From: Acidobacteriota bacterium
Lineage (GTDB): Bacteria; Acidobacteriota; Vicinamibacteria; Vicinamibacterales; 2-12-FULL-66-21
Reading direction: 5' to 3'
Length of the DNA: 62,094 bases
Assembly: GCA_003222675.1 (NCBI GenBank)
Contig: QHWT01000067.1
Coordinates: 1-62,094, forward strand
The position numbers were made by a program, and so were the translations under genes. Under the pieces are notes generated by a model that was given only the letters and a program-made list of their open reading frames with translations, had not been told where the DNA came from and did no database searches. Position 1 is the stretch's first letter. Every line of letters starts with the position of its first letter. Positions 28,129-37,353 of this stretch are shown here, in pieces.

Positions 28129-29187
28129 TCAGTCAATCCAGCCTCCACCGATCACATACTCTCCATCGTAGAACACCACCGCCTGTCCGGGCGTGATGGC
28201 GCTCTGCGGCTCGTCGAAGGTGACGCTGACGCGCGCGTCGTCCTCGGGTGTAATCGTCGCGGCCGCCTCGCGATGACGATAGCGAATGCGCGCCTGCGCG
28301 CGGATCGCGGCTGACGGCGTGTCGCCGCTAATCCAGTTCACTCGCGACGCGGTCAGCGTCGTCCGATCGAGGGCCTCGCGGGGACCGACCGTCACTGTCG
28401 CCGACTCCGCGTCGATGCCGACGACGTAGAGGGGGATCGTGGAGGAGACGCCGAGTCCCTTCCGCTGGCCAATCGTGAAGCGATGCACCCCCTCGTGGCG
28501 CGCGAGAACGCGACCGTCCTGATCGCGAACGACGCCCGACGGAAGTCCCGCGCGCTTCTGCACGAACTCCGCGTGCTCGCCTGCCGCGACGAAACAGATT
28601 TCCTGGCTGTCGTGCTTCTCGGCGACGGCAAGCCCGAGCCGTCGCGCCTCCTCGCGCACGCCGGGCTTGTCGAGCGCGCCCACCGGGAACCGCGCGCGCG
28701 CGAGCTGAGACTGTGTCAGCGTGAAGAGGAAATAGGACTGGTCCTTGGCCCCGTCCACGCCGCGCTTCAGCCGACAGCGGGCCGTGACAGGGTCTCGATC
28801 GACCTGCGCGTAATGTCCCGTCGCCACGGACTCGGCGCCGAATCCCTCCCCGCGCTCGACGAGCGAGGCGAACTTCAGATCGCCGTTGCAGTGCACGCAC
28901 GGAATCGGCGTGCGCCCCCGAGCGTACTCGCGCACGAAGTCCGCTACGACGTGGTCCTCGAAGCGGCGCTCGAAATTGACGATGTAGTGGGGGATGCCGA
29001 TCGTCCGGGCGACGCGCCGCGCATCGTACAGATCATCGAGCGTGCAGCAGCTTCCGAAACGGATCTCCCCCTGCTGCTGGTCATACAGCTGCATCGAGAG
29101 GCCGATCACGTCATGTCCGTCGCGCGCGAGCAGCGCAGCGGCCACCGACGAGTCGACGCCGCCCGACATCGCGACGACGATACGCAT
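28129..29187 (-). CDS. mnmA: tRNA 2-thiouridine synthase MnmA
   Basis: MnmA thiolates U34 of tRNA-Lys, -Glu and -Gln using ATP and sulfur relayed from a cysteine desulfurase. The PP-loop SGGVDSS is at residues 8-14. The catalytic cysteine is in C97-V-H-C100-N, with the partner C198 in SQEICFV. FTIGQRKG and the C-terminal beta-barrel (YDGEYVIGGGWI) are present. The 352 residues are normal. A cysteine desulfurase lies just upstream on the same strand, a functional pair separated by a micro-repeat. Confidence 0.95.
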   Translation of the reverse strand: MRIVVAMSGGVDSSVAAALLARDGHDVIGLSMQLYDQQQGEIRFGSCCTLDDLYDARRVARTIGIPHYIVNFERRFEDHVVADFVREYARGRTPIPCVHCNGDLKFASLVERGEGFGAESVATGHYAQVDRDPVTARCRLKRGVDGAKDQSYFLFTLTQSQLARARFPVGALDKPGVREEARRLGLAVAEKHDSQEICFVAAGEHAEFVQKRAGLPSGVVRDQDGRVLARHEGVHRFTIGQRKGLGVSSTIPLYVVGIDAESATVTVGPREALDRTTLTASRVNWISGDTPSAAIRAQARIRYRHREAAATITPEDDARVSVTFDEPQSAITPGQAVVFYDGEYVIGGGWID

Positions 29188-29191
29188 AAAG

Positions 29192-29300
29192 TTGATTTAG
29201 TGAATTGGTGATTCAGTGAATTGGTGATTTGGTGATTTTGCAAGCCGCGTCACCCAATCACCAAATTACCCAATCACCAGATTACGAAATCACCAAATCG
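29192..29300. repeat. GTGATTCAGTGAATTGGTGATT micro-repeat with inverted arms
   Basis: The left arm, 29192-29240, repeats gtgatt-yag-tgaattg words. The right arm, 29250-29300, repeats the reverse complement (caatcaccaaattac). Together they can form a long imperfect hairpin between the desulfurase and mnmA genes. The same family in the same arrangement is at 43409-43548. Confidence 0.75.
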
Positions 29301-29301
29301 A

Positions 29302-30453
29302 TTACCTCCGCACCAGAGAGCGAAGCTTCTCAACGACAGCCGGAAGCTTCGCGACCAGACTGTCCACCTGCGCCTCGGTGTTGCCGGCGCCGAGGCTGAA
29401 GCGGATGGAGTTCTGCGTGCGATGCGACGGCAGACCCATCGCGCGCAGCACGTGCGATGGCTCGAGCGTGCCGGATGAGCACGCGGAGCCGGTCGAGACC
29501 GCGAAACCTTCGAGATCGAGGGCGATCAATAGCGACTCCGCCTCGACTCCGTCGAAGCTGATATTCGTCGTGTTCGGCACACGCGGTGTCGGCGCGCCGT
29601 TCAGCAGCGTGCCGGGCACTTGGTCGAGGACGCCGCGTTCGAGACGATCGCGCAGTGCGCTGACGCGCACCGCTTCCGCCGTCAGTTTCTTCTGCGCCAG
29701 GCGCGCGGCGACGCCGAGGCCGGCATGGCCGGGCACGTTCTCTGTGCCGCCCCGGCGGTTGCGCTCGTGCTTGCCGCCCGTCATCGTCGCCATCAGGCGC
29801 GTGCCGCGCTTGATCCAGAGCGCGCCGGTCCCCTTCGGGCCGTTGAATTTGTGCGCCGAGAGTGATAGCAGGTCAATGCCGAGCGCGCGCACGCTCACCG
29901 GGATCTTGCCCACGGTCTGGACCGCGTCGGTGTGAAACAGCGCGCCGCGCGCGTGGGCAATCGCGGCCAGCGCCTCGATCGGCTGGATGGTGCCGATCTC
30001 ATTGTTCGCGTGCATGACCGACACGAGCGCGGTCTGATCGTCGATCGCGGCTTCGAGCGCCGCAGGGGATACCAGACCCGTTGCGTCGACCGGGAGCAGC
30101 GTCACCGACCATCCACGTCGCGACAGCGCCTTGACCGTGTTCAAGACGGCCTCGTGCTCGATGCTGCTCGTGATCAGGCGACGGCGGCCGCCCGCCTCGA
30201 GCGCTTCTGCGGCGCCACGGAGCGCGAGGTTGTCCGCCTCCGTGCCGCCACTGGTGAGCACGAGTTCCGCCGTTTCCGCGCCGATGAGATCGGCGACCGC
30301 CGATCGCGCCTCGTCCAGCACCGCCTTGGCGCGCTGGCCGAAGTGGTGCACGCTCGACGGATTGCCGAAGTCCTCCGTCAGCGCGCGCTGCATCGCATCG
30401 ACCACCGCGGGATCTGGTGGCGTCGTCGCGTTGTGATCGAAGTAGTGGCGCAT
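29302..30453 (-). CDS. Cysteine desulfurase (NifS/IscS type)
   Basis: This PLP enzyme converts cysteine to alanine and carries the sulfur as a persulfide for tRNA thiolation and Fe-S clusters. Of 383 residues, N8-A-T-T begins the family N-terminus (MRHYFDHNATTPP), K202 in SAHKFNGPKG binds PLP and C325 in GSACSSG is the persulfide site. Genes for IscU or other Fe-S assembly proteins are absent and mnmA follows, so tRNA thiolation is the likely main duty. The start ATG 30453 matches the family; longer frames run into a micro-repeat. Confidence 0.93.
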   Translation of the reverse strand: MRHYFDHNATTPPDPAVVDAMQRALTEDFGNPSSVHHFGQRAKAVLDEARSAVADLIGAETAELVLTSGGTEADNLALRGAAEALEAGGRRRLITSSIEHEAVLNTVKALSRRGWSVTLLPVDATGLVSPAALEAAIDDQTALVSVMHANNEIGTIQPIEALAAIAHARGALFHTDAVQTVGKIPVSVRALGIDLLSLSAHKFNGPKGTGALWIKRGTRLMATMTGGKHERNRRGGTENVPGHAGLGVAARLAQKKLTAEAVRVSALRDRLERGVLDQVPGTLLNGAPTPRVPNTTNISFDGVEAESLLIALDLEGFAVSTGSACSSGTLEPSHVLRAMGLPSHRTQNSIRFSLGAGNTEAQVDSLVAKLPAVVEKLRSLVRR

Positions 30454-30454
30454 A

Positions 30455-30540
30455 CGAATTGGCGATTGCGGATTCGCAGATTGCGGATTAGCGAATCGTT
30501 GATCGGCGATTTCAATCTTCAATCTGCGTTCTGCAATCGT
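30455..30540. repeat. GCGGATTAGCGAATC-word micro-repeat
   Basis: Degenerate copies of gattgcggatt/gcgaatc/caatcttcaatc separate the desulfurase start codon from its -10 box. Confidence 0.5.
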
Positions 30541-30541
30541 A

Positions 30542-30550
30542 ATTGTACCA
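30542..30550 (-). promoter_or_regulatory. Extended -10 promoter upstream of the cysteine desulfurase
   Basis: The minus strand reads TGG-TACAAT (hexamer 30542-30547), about 85 bases before ATG 30453. The leader would consist almost wholly of micro-repeat. Confidence 0.45.
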
Positions 30551-30682
30551 TTCCACCGTAACCCTCAGCAATAAAAGGACTAGACACGGTAGAGCGGGGG
30601 TGCAATACTGGCTGGACCGCTGCCCAGCGAATGATAATGAGACACCCTGCGAGGTCAACTTCGGATACGTGGAGAGTACGCC

Positions 30683-31267
30683 ATGTGGAAACGGGATGAC
30701 GCGGTAAAGCCGACACCCCCAGCCGGGAGCGGCCCCGCGACGGGCCAGAGCGGCGCGAGTACGTCTGTCACGCCGTCATCGGGAGATCCGGTGCGGACCG
30801 TCAATGAACCTCAACGTGGATTGGAGAAGACGACCGTGAACATCGGCAAATCCGTCGTGATCAAGGGTGAACTCAGCGGCAGCGAAGATCTCACCATCGA
30901 AGGGCAGGTCGAAGGGAAGATCGAGCTTCGCCAGAACATCCTGACGATTGGTCCGAATGCGCGGATCAAGGCGCAGGTGTTCGCGAAAGGGGTCGTCATC
31001 CTGGGTGAAATCACCGGCAACGTGACGGCCACGGAGAAGGTCGACATCCGCGACAACGGATCGGTGGATGGCGACATTGCGGCGCCGCGCGTCGCGATCG
31101 CGGAAGGCGCGCACTTCCGCGGCAGCATCGACATGCAGCGCACCGGCGCGAAGCCGGAAGGGAAGACCGAGGCCAAGCCGGCCGCAGCCTCGACATCCGC
31201 GCAGCAGCAGCAGCAGCAGCAGCAGCCAACCCCTACGCCGACGCCCGCAGGCGCGGGCTCACGGTAA
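30683..31267 (+). CDS. Bactofilin
   Basis: Bactofilins polymerise without nucleotide into cytoskeletal filaments. The central beta-helix (about residues 48-155) shows the regular turns of the family: GKSVVIKGELSGSEDLTIEG, then VEGKI and further turns. An N-terminal Pro/Ser/Gly-rich tail and a C-terminal tail with eight consecutive Gln followed by PTPTPTP flank it. ATG 30683 has GGAGAG upstream. The operon may continue into the methyltransferase, but a micro-repeat with inverted arms separates them. Confidence 0.93.
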   Translation: MWKRDDAVKPTPPAGSGPATGQSGASTSVTPSSGDPVRTVNEPQRGLEKTTVNIGKSVVIKGELSGSEDLTIEGQVEGKIELRQNILTIGPNARIKAQVFAKGVVILGEITGNVTATEKVDIRDNGSVDGDIAAPRVAIAEGAHFRGSIDMQRTGAKPEGKTEAKPAAASTSAQQQQQQQQPTPTPTPAGAGSR

Positions 31268-31350
31268 GCGGTTCACCGGTTCACGGTTCACGGTTCGAAG
31301 TTCAGGGTTCAGCGCGAACCATGAGCCGGTGAACTGGTGAACCGTGACCT
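31263..31350. repeat. GGTTCACGGTTCAC micro-repeat with inverted arms
   Basis: The left arm CGGTTCACCGGTTCACGG (31268-31285) and the right arm CCGGTGAACTGGTGAACCG (near 31327-31345) are near-perfect reverse complements. The element could form a hairpin between bactofilin and the methyltransferase. Confidence 0.65.
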
Positions 31351-31360
31351 GATCGAATCT

Positions 31361-32020
31361 GTGTCTATCTCCGATCTGTTGAAATTCGGCGGCAAGCGGC
31401 CAGACCAGGCGACCGGCGCGGTCAGCGACGCGCCGTCCGCCAGGGGGTCGGATGCGATCGTGCCGTCGAAAGCGCTCCCGAAATTCATCGCGGCGCTTTC
31501 GAGCCAGGAGGCGCCCGTGCTGCTGGACTTCGGCGCGGTCATCGGCAGCAACGTCGCGTTCTTCGGCGAGAACCTTGGCTGCAAGCTGTTCATCGAGGAC
31601 CTCGCGACGGATCTCGATCGGCACACACGCGCCGGCACGCGCGAGGCCTTGCCGGGCACGTTCGCCAAACGGTTCTCTCAGACCGACGGATCCGTCGACG
31701 GCGTGCTCTGCTGGGACATCTTCGATTTCCTCGAACGGCCGGCGGCGCAGGCGCTCGCGAAGGAAGTGGTGCGCGTGCTGCGGCCGGGCGGCGTGGCCAT
31801 GGGCTTTTTCTGCTCGTCACCGGTCAACCGCTCGTCTTTCACCAAGTTCGAGATCGTCGAAGAGTCATCCCTTCGGCACCGCCCGCATTCGGGAACCGGC
31901 GGGCCGAAGTACGTGCTGCAGAACCGCGACATCATCAGGATGTTCGACGGCTTGACGGTGGCGGATTCCTTTCTACTGAAGAGCAACACGCGGGAAATGC
32001 TGCTGCGCAAGCGGGCGTAA
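31361..32020 (+). CDS. SAM-dependent methyltransferase-like protein
   Basis: The 219-residue protein has a class I methyltransferase-like Rossmann pattern: VLLDFGAVIGSNVAFF (about 54-69, motif I), the acidic strand end GCKLFIED and VLCWDIFDFLE near residue 110, then VVRVLRPGGVAMGFF. The substrate is unknown. Starts are uncertain: GTG 31361 lies outside the micro-repeat, while GTG 31337 lies within it and would add eight residues. The SAM hydrolase gene begins 3 bases after the stop, so they are co-expressed. Confidence 0.7.
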   Translation: MSISDLLKFGGKRPDQATGAVSDAPSARGSDAIVPSKALPKFIAALSSQEAPVLLDFGAVIGSNVAFFGENLGCKLFIEDLATDLDRHTRAGTREALPGTFAKRFSQTDGSVDGVLCWDIFDFLERPAAQALAKEVVRVLRPGGVAMGFFCSSPVNRSSFTKFEIVEESSLRHRPHSGTGGPKYVLQNRDIIRMFDGLTVADSFLLKSNTREMLLRKRA

Positions 32021-32022
32021 CG

Positions 32023-32811
32023 GTGCGCCCCGTTCTCGCGTTCCTGACGGATTTCGGCACACGCGACCATTACGCCGGGACGATGAAGGCGGTGGCGCTC
32101 GGCATCTGTCCGGACGCGACGCTGCTCGACATCACGCACGACGTGCCGCCGCACGATGTGCTGACGGGCGCGGTGGAACTCGCGGCCGCGTTCAAGTACT
32201 TTCCCGCAGGAACCATCTTCGTGGCGGTCGTCGATCCGGGAGTCGGATCGCCGCGCCGCGGCATCGCGGTCGAGACCGCCGACTACAAGTTCGTCGCGCC
32301 CGACAACGGCGTCCTCACCGCGGTGCTCCGCGAGGCGCCGGCGAAGAAGATGGTGGAGCTCACCGAGCGACGCTACGCGCGCCCCACCGTCAGCCGGACG
32401 TTCGAAGGGCGCGATCGGTTCGCGCCCGCGGCGGCGTGGCTCGCAAAGGGCATCCAACTCTCCGCGCTCGGACGTCCCGTCGCCGAGATCCAGCGCATCG
32501 AGATTCCCGTTCCCGAGGTGTCGGCGGACGAGATCGCCGGCGTTGTGCTGCGCGTCGATCGATTTGGAAATCTCGTGACGAATATCGACAGGAAGACGAT
32601 CGAACGGCTGGCTCAGGCGAGCGCGATTGAGATCGATGCCGGCGGGCATCGCATCGAACGGCTTGTCGCGACCTACGCGGAGCTTCCCGCCGATGGTGTG
32701 GGCGCCCTGTTCGGCAGCACCGATCATCTCGAACTGGCCGCGCCCTCCTCCAGCGCCGCCGACCGCCTTGCACTCGCCCGCGGCGCGACGATTAAGATCA
32801 CCCGGCGCTAA
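32023..32811 (+). CDS. SAM hydroxide adenosyltransferase (DUF62 / SAM hydrolase)
   Basis: Enzymes of this fold split SAM to adenosine and methionine using water; relatives in some actinomycetes use chloride or fluoride. Conserved motifs are FLTDFGTRDHYAG (8-20), FVAVVDPGVGSPRRG (66-80), APDNGVL (91-97) and RVDRFGNLVTNI. The 262 residues and lack of the halogenase-specific loop favour the common hydrolase form. GTG 32023 follows the methyltransferase stop directly, placing two SAM users together. Confidence 0.88.
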   Translation: MRPVLAFLTDFGTRDHYAGTMKAVALGICPDATLLDITHDVPPHDVLTGAVELAAAFKYFPAGTIFVAVVDPGVGSPRRGIAVETADYKFVAPDNGVLTAVLREAPAKKMVELTERRYARPTVSRTFEGRDRFAPAAAWLAKGIQLSALGRPVAEIQRIEIPVPEVSADEIAGVVLRVDRFGNLVTNIDRKTIERLAQASAIEIDAGGHRIERLVATYAELPADGVGALFGSTDHLELAAPSSSAADRLALARGATIKITRR

Positions 32812-32926
32812 GCTTTTTCAATCGAAGCTCTTTCCGACTCCTCCGCTCGCCCTTCGATTCCTTCGATTTTCAAAAGCTGCCTCTCATGAAACAATAGCTG
32901 TTTTCATACTCTCAGAGGACCGCTTC

Positions 32927-34129
32927 ATGCTTGATTTCGATCTCACCGAGGAACACCGGATCCTCGAACAGACGGTCCGCGAGTGGGGCGCACGCGCGGT
33001 GGCGCCGAAAATTCACGATCTCGATCGCGAACATCGTTTCGACCGCAACTACCTCACACAGATGGCCGAGATGGGCCTGCTCGGCTGCTCGGTGCCGCAG
33101 GAATACGGCGGCGCGGGGATGGATTACATCAGCCTCGGTCTCGTCAGCGAGGAGCTCGAGTACCTCGACACGTCGCTCCGCGTGATCATGTCCGTGCATG
33201 CAGGGCTCAATTGCCTCACGCTCCTCACGTGGGGCACGGAAGATCAGAAGAAGCGCTACCTCGTGCCGCAGGCGCAGGGGAAGAAGATCGCCACCTACGG
33301 CCTGACGGAGCCCGCCGCAGGCAGCGACGTGCGCGGCATCCAGACCACAGCCATCAAGAGAGGAGACCGCTATTTCATGACGGGCGAGAAGATGTGGATT
33401 TCGCTCGCCGACGTGGCGGACAACTTCCTCGTCTTCGCGTGGACCGACGTCGAGAAGAAGAAGCAGAAGGATCCGTCGGGGATCGGCGCGTTCATCATCG
33501 AGCGCGCGTTCAAAGGGTTTTCGAGCGGCACGCTCAAGGAGAAATGGGGCATCCTCGCGGGCAACACCGGATTCTTCAAGATGGACGAGGTCGAAGTGCC
33601 CGAGTCCAATCTCGTCGGCGGACCGGGTGAGGGCTTCAAGATCGCGATGTTCGCGCTCGACCAGGGGCGCTACACGGTTGCCGCGGGCGCGACGGGATTG
33701 ATCCGCGCCTGCCGCGACGCGAGCGTCAAGTATGCGAAGGAGCGCAAGACCTTCGGCGTCGAGATCGCGCAGCACCAGCTCGTAAAGGAAATGATCGCGC
33801 AGATGGAGTCGGACTACCAGGCGTCGCGCCTCCTGTGGATGCGCGCCGGGTTCCTGAAGAACAGCGGCCGTCGCAACACGCGCGAGACCGGGCTGGCGAA
33901 ATGGTTCTCGACCGTGGCATCGGAGCGCGCCGCGGGAGACTGCGTGCAGGTGCACGGCGCAAACGGCTACTCGGACGAGTACCCGGCGGGGCGGTTCTAT
34001 CGCAATTGCAAGGGTGCGGTCATTTACGAGGGCACGCGCGAGATCCACAAGGTCATGCAGGCGGATTACGTGCTCGGCTACCGTCAGGATAAGCCGACGC
34101 GCTGCGAGTTGCCCGCGCACAAGGCGTAG
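32927..34129 (+). CDS. Acyl-CoA dehydrogenase
   Basis: This FAD enzyme introduces a trans-2,3 double bond into acyl-CoA and passes electrons to ETF. The 400 residues start [11 protein letters not shown] and contain the signatures [12 protein letters not shown] (about 124-135), the [16 protein letters not shown] strand, [12 protein letters not shown] and [10 protein letters not shown], whose Glu is the catalytic base. ATG 32927 has AGAGGA upstream; the frame extends further 5' but only through the SAM hydrolase gene. The chain may be short or branched (inference). glpX follows after 11 bases. Confidence 0.92.
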   Translation: MLDFDLTEEHRILEQTVREWGARAVAPKIHDLDREHRFDRNYLTQMAEMGLLGCSVPQEYGGAGMDYISLGLVSEELEYLDTSLRVIMSVHAGLNCLTLLTWGTEDQKKRYLVPQAQGKKIATYGLTEPAAGSDVRGIQTTAIKRGDRYFMTGEKMWISLADVADNFLVFAWTDVEKKKQKDPSGIGAFIIERAFKGFSSGTLKEKWGILAGNTGFFKMDEVEVPESNLVGGPGEGFKIAMFALDQGRYTVAAGATGLIRACRDASVKYAKERKTFGVEIAQHQLVKEMIAQMESDYQASRLLWMRAGFLKNSGRRNTRETGLAKWFSTVASERAAGDCVQVHGANGYSDEYPAGRFYRNCKGAVIYEGTREIHKVMQADYVLGYRQDKPTRCELPAHKA

Positions 34130-34140
34130 GTGGATCAGAC

Positions 34141-35133
34141 ATGAATTCGGATCTGTCGCTCGATTTTCTCCGCGTGGTCGAGCAGGCGGCGATTGCGTGC
34201 GCGCACACGATGGGTCAGGGGGACGGCCGCAAGTCCGACCAGGCTGCCGTAGAGGCGATGCGCAGCACGCTCGATTCGGTGCCCATCGACGGGACGATCG
34301 TGATTGGCGAAGGGGAGCGCGACGAAGCGCCGATGCTTTATATCGGCGAAAAGGTCGGCATGGGGGCGAAGCAGAAGCTGCCCTTCGGCATCGAGTTCCC
34401 ATCGGTCGACATCGCCGTCGATCCGCTCGAAGGCACGAACCTCTGCTCGACCGGCGCGCCGAATGCGATCGCGGTGCTTGCGGGGTCGAGCAAGGGCGGG
34501 CTGCTGCACGCGCCCGACCTCTATATGGAGAAGCTGGTCGTGGGGCCGAACGCGAAGCAGGCGGTCAGCCTCGACGCCACGGTTGCGGAGAACCTGCGCG
34601 CCATCGCGCGCTGTCTGGAGCGCGACGTGGTCGACCTGGTGGTGGTCGTGCTCGATCGACCGCGTCACGCGCAATTGATCGAGGACATCCGCGCGACGGG
34701 CGCACGCATTCGCCTGATCTCCGACGGCGACCTCTCAGCGGGCATCGCGGCCGCGGTCGTGGGGAGTGGCGTGCACGCGGTCATGGGGACCGGCGGAGCG
34801 CCCGAAGGGGTGCTGACAGCTGCAGCGATGCGCTGCCTGAACGGGGAGATCTTCGCGCGCCTCGTGATCAAGAAGGCGGAGGACGAGGAGCGCTGCCGCG
34901 CGATGGGGATCGCCGATCCGAAGCGCGTGTACACGTCAAAGGATCTCGCGTCTGGCAAGGGGATCGTCTTCGCAGCCACAGGGGTGACCGACGGCACGCT
35001 GATGCGCGGCGTGCGCTTCTTCGGCGACGGCACCCGCACCAGCTCCCTCGTCATGCAGAGCGATCCGCCGCGCATCCGCTTCGTCGATACCATTCACGTC
35101 GAACAGTCGCGAATGGTCAGGGTCCGCTTCTGA
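34141..35133 (+). CDS. glpX: Fructose-1,6-bisphosphatase class II
   Basis: GlpX hydrolyses fructose-1,6-bisphosphate to fructose-6-phosphate in gluconeogenesis. The 330 residues contain [17 protein letters not shown] (54-70), VDPLEGTN (93-100, metal site) and [14 protein letters not shown], all family hallmarks. It lies between an acyl-CoA dehydrogenase and an MFS transporter. That is consistent with gluconeogenic growth on fatty acids, though this is only suggestive. Its stop overlaps the probable CTG start of the next gene. Confidence 0.94.
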   Translation: MNSDLSLDFLRVVEQAAIACAHTMGQGDGRKSDQAAVEAMRSTLDSVPIDGTIVIGEGERDEAPMLYIGEKVGMGAKQKLPFGIEFPSVDIAVDPLEGTNLCSTGAPNAIAVLAGSSKGGLLHAPDLYMEKLVVGPNAKQAVSLDATVAENLRAIARCLERDVVDLVVVVLDRPRHAQLIEDIRATGARIRLISDGDLSAGIAAAVVGSGVHAVMGTGGAPEGVLTAAAMRCLNGEIFARLVIKKAEDEERCRAMGIADPKRVYTSKDLASGKGIVFAATGVTDGTLMRGVRFFGDGTRTSSLVMQSDPPRIRFVDTIHVEQSRMVRVRF

Positions 35134-36383
35134 GTTATCGCCGGAACCTGTTCGCCGTCACGGCCGCCTCGTTTATCGGCTTCATGGGCTTCACGCTCGT
35201 GATGCCGTTTCTGCCGCTGTACCTCCATCAGCTCGGCGTCAGGGATCTTGGCGAGGTCGCAATGTGGTCCGGCCTCTGCCTTGGCGTCACGCCCGCGCTG
35301 ACAGCGCTCCTCGCGCCCTTCTGGGGACGCCTAGCCGATCGCTTCGGACGCAAGATCATGGTGGAGCGATCGCTCGTCAGCTTCGTGCTCGTGATGGGCG
35401 CGATGGGCTTCGTCACGCGTGCCTGGCACGTGCTCGCGCTGCGCGCGATTCAGGGACTCTTCGCCGGCTACGGTGCTCTGACGCTGACGATGGCGGCCGA
35501 TTCGGCGCCGCGGGACCGCATGGCGCAGGCGATCGGCACGGTGCAGACGGCGCAGCGGCTCGGGCCTGCCCTGGGCCCGGTCTTCGGAGGGATCGTGGCG
35601 GCCCTCGTGGGGCTTCGCCATACTTTCCTCATCGCGGCGGCCTGCTATCTCATCGCGGTGGTGCTCGTGTTCGTGATGTATCACGAACCGGGCCGCCACG
35701 CGCGCGCGGAGCGGAGTGACGACCCGAGGTCCACCGTGACCTTTCGCAACGTGCTCGCGTTCGAAAATTTCCTGCTCATGATGGCGGCGATCTTCGGATT
35801 GCAATTCGTGGATCGCAGCTTCGGCCCGATCCTGCCGCTGTATGTGGCCGAGCTCGGGATCAGCTCCGCGCGGATCCCGTTGATTTCGGGCATGCTGTTT
35901 TCGATTGCGGCGGGTGCAGGCGCCGTCGGTCATCATTATTGTGCGGCGCTGATGCGCCGGCGATCCGCGACGGGGGTCATCACGCTGGCATGCGCGGTCG
36001 CGGCGGCTGGCGCCGCCTGGATCGTGGTCGCGCGCGATGCGCGATGGCTGTTCGTCGGGGCGCCGGTGTTCGGCGTCGCAATCGGCGCCGGCATGACGGC
36101 CGCGTACACCGCTGCGGGGAGCGTGATCCCCGCCAGCGCGCGGGGCGCCGGCTTCGGCCTGCTGACCACTTCGTCGCTCATCGGTCTCGCGCTCAGCCCG
36201 ATCGTCAGCGGCTTCCTTGGCGCGACATCGATCCGCGCCGTCTTCGCGCTCGATGTGGTGGCACTCGGCGCGCTCGCGGTCGTCGTGCATCACGTCGGAG
36301 GCGATGAAAGGCCGAGGCCGTCCACACCAGGCAAAGTAGAGCCGACGATCACCGAAGAGCCTTTGCTTTCTGAAACGGTGTAG
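35130..36383 (+). CDS. MFS transporter, probable CTG start
   Basis: The protein has 417 residues with 12 predicted membrane segments. The MFS loop 2-3 signature appears as [16 protein letters not shown], and [10 protein letters not shown] and [12 protein letters not shown] lie in the second half. It resembles drug- or sugar-efflux MFS proteins; the substrate is unknown. No ATG, GTG or TTG is in frame upstream of the first membrane helix. CTG 35130 overlaps the glpX stop as CTGA, the same geometry as ATGA couplings. A start at GTG 35199 would remove half of helix 1. Confidence 0.8.
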   Translation: MSYRRNLFAVTAASFIGFMGFTLVMPFLPLYLHQLGVRDLGEVAMWSGLCLGVTPALTALLAPFWGRLADRFGRKIMVERSLVSFVLVMGAMGFVTRAWHVLALRAIQGLFAGYGALTLTMAADSAPRDRMAQAIGTVQTAQRLGPALGPVFGGIVAALVGLRHTFLIAAACYLIAVVLVFVMYHEPGRHARAERSDDPRSTVTFRNVLAFENFLLMMAAIFGLQFVDRSFGPILPLYVAELGISSARIPLISGMLFSIAAGAGAVGHHYCAALMRRRSATGVITLACAVAAAGAAWIVVARDARWLFVGAPVFGVAIGAGMTAAYTAAGSVIPASARGAGFGLLTTSSLIGLALSPIVSGFLGATSIRAVFALDVVALGALAVVVHHVGGDERPRPSTPGKVEPTITEEPLLSETV

Positions 36384-36750
36384 CCGTTGTTCCACGACAG
36401 CCACTTGTCTACGTACGATTCACGCGGAGCGCGCCGAGATTGCAGAGCAGTCACTGGAGACGACGGAAGACACGGGACAACACGAACAACACCGAAATAA
36501 GAGGAGACGACGCCGTGTGCCGCGCGGACAATTGACGAAGCGGCCGCTTGTGCCACGTTTGCGGTGGCCGGCCTACAGGCCGGCCGCTGGAGGACACGCG
36601 AAGCCGCGAATACAAGCACCATCAACCGGCGTCTGGCTTGTATTCCCGGATTCGCGTGTTCTCAGCCGCGCGAAGCGCGGCTCCGCAATCGTGGCGAACC
36701 GGCGGCCTTCTTTGCGGCCTCTGCGCCCTTAGACAAGAATCAGCCTCTGC
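36384..36750. other. Intergenic region with a long inverted repeat
   Basis: No gene is supported in these 367 bases. The region holds the palindrome GCCGGCCTACAGGCCGGC (about 36568-36585), a 24-bp inverted repeat (36594-36659) and a CCGCGC-gaa-GCGCGG hairpin just after it. The short frames across it are not gene-like. Confidence 0.6.
36594..36659. repeat. 24-bp inverted repeat, 18-bp loop
   Basis: The left arm ACACGCGAAGCCGCGAATAC... (36594-36617) pairs with 36636-36659 at 22 of 24 positions. It could form a strong hairpin in the leader of tsaC, or be a dispersed palindromic repeat. Confidence 0.75.
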
Positions 36751-37353
36751 GTGAGATCGTCCGCGGCGAGTGCGCTTCGTGAGGCGGCGCAACTCCTGCG
36801 CGATGGTCGCGTCGTCGCATATCCGACGGACACGCTGTATGGGCTCGCGGTCGATCCCCGCAATAGCGATGCGGTCCGACGCCTGTTCGAGCTGAAAGAA
36901 CGCGCGGAGACATCCGCGCTGACGCTGATCGCTGCGGACAGCGTGCAAGCGAAGGACGCGGGGAAGTTCAACGCGCTCGCATCACGGCTCGCCGCGCGGT
37001 GGTGGCCGGGGCCCGTGACGATCGTCGTGACCGCGAGACAGATCGTCGCGCGCGAGGCGCTCGCCGGCGGCACCACGGTCGGCATCCGCGTGCCGGATCA
37101 TGCGGTCGCGCAGGCGCTGGCGCGCGAGTTTGGATTTTCGATCACCGCCACGAGCGCAAATCGCTCCGGTTCGCCCGCAGCCGTCAGCGCCGAGGATGTG
37201 CTAACGATGCTGCCCGACATCGACGCGGTGATCGATGGCGGCCCTGTCAAAGGCGGCGCGCCATCGACGCTCGTCAGCGTGCACGACGAGCGTGCGACGC
37301 TGCTGCGCGAAGGGGCGGTCGCGTGGGACCGCGTGATAAAATCGCTGCAGTGA
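36751..37353 (+). CDS. tsaC: L-threonylcarbamoyladenylate synthase
   Basis: TsaC/Sua5 makes threonylcarbamoyl-AMP from Thr, bicarbonate and ATP for the t6A37 modification of tRNAs. The 200 residues carry VVAYPTDTLYGLAVDP (21-36), RWWPGPVTIVV and ITATSANRSGSPA, typical of the YrdC domain. There is no C-terminal Sua5 domain, so it is the short TsaC form. The start is GTG 36751. The stop overlaps the hflX start as TGATG, so translation is coupled. Confidence 0.9.
   Translation: MRSSAASALREAAQLLRDGRVVAYPTDTLYGLAVDPRNSDAVRRLFELKERAETSALTLIAADSVQAKDAGKFNALASRLAARWWPGPVTIVVTARQIVAREALAGGTTVGIRVPDHAVAQALAREFGFSITATSANRSGSPAAVSAEDVLTMLPDIDAVIDGGPVKGGAPSTLVSVHDERATLLREGAVAWDRVIKSLQ
37334..37342 (+). 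promoter_or_regulatory. Extended -10 box inside tsaC, 10 bases before hflX
   Basis: TGA-TAAAAT (hexamer 37337-37342) could start a nearly leaderless hflX message in addition to the tsaC read-through transcript. Confidence 0.4.

Noticed and set aside
30454-30522. TTG start 23 residues upstream for the cysteine desulfurase
   Set aside because: The added residues are translated micro-repeat (FANPQSANPQSPI) and the family starts at MRHYFDHNATT.
31200-31230. CAG run at the bactofilin 3' end considered as an expansion locus
   Set aside because: Only eight glutamine codons; this is common in disordered bactofilin tails.
32627-32926. 100-codon N-terminal extension of the acyl-CoA dehydrogenase
   Set aside because: It runs antiparallel to nothing conserved and overlaps the SAM hydrolase gene in another frame; the family N-terminus begins at ATG 32927.
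36517-36782. Short open frames between the MFS gene and tsaC
   Set aside because: Several overlapping frames arise from palindromic DNA; none has a domain or convincing start.
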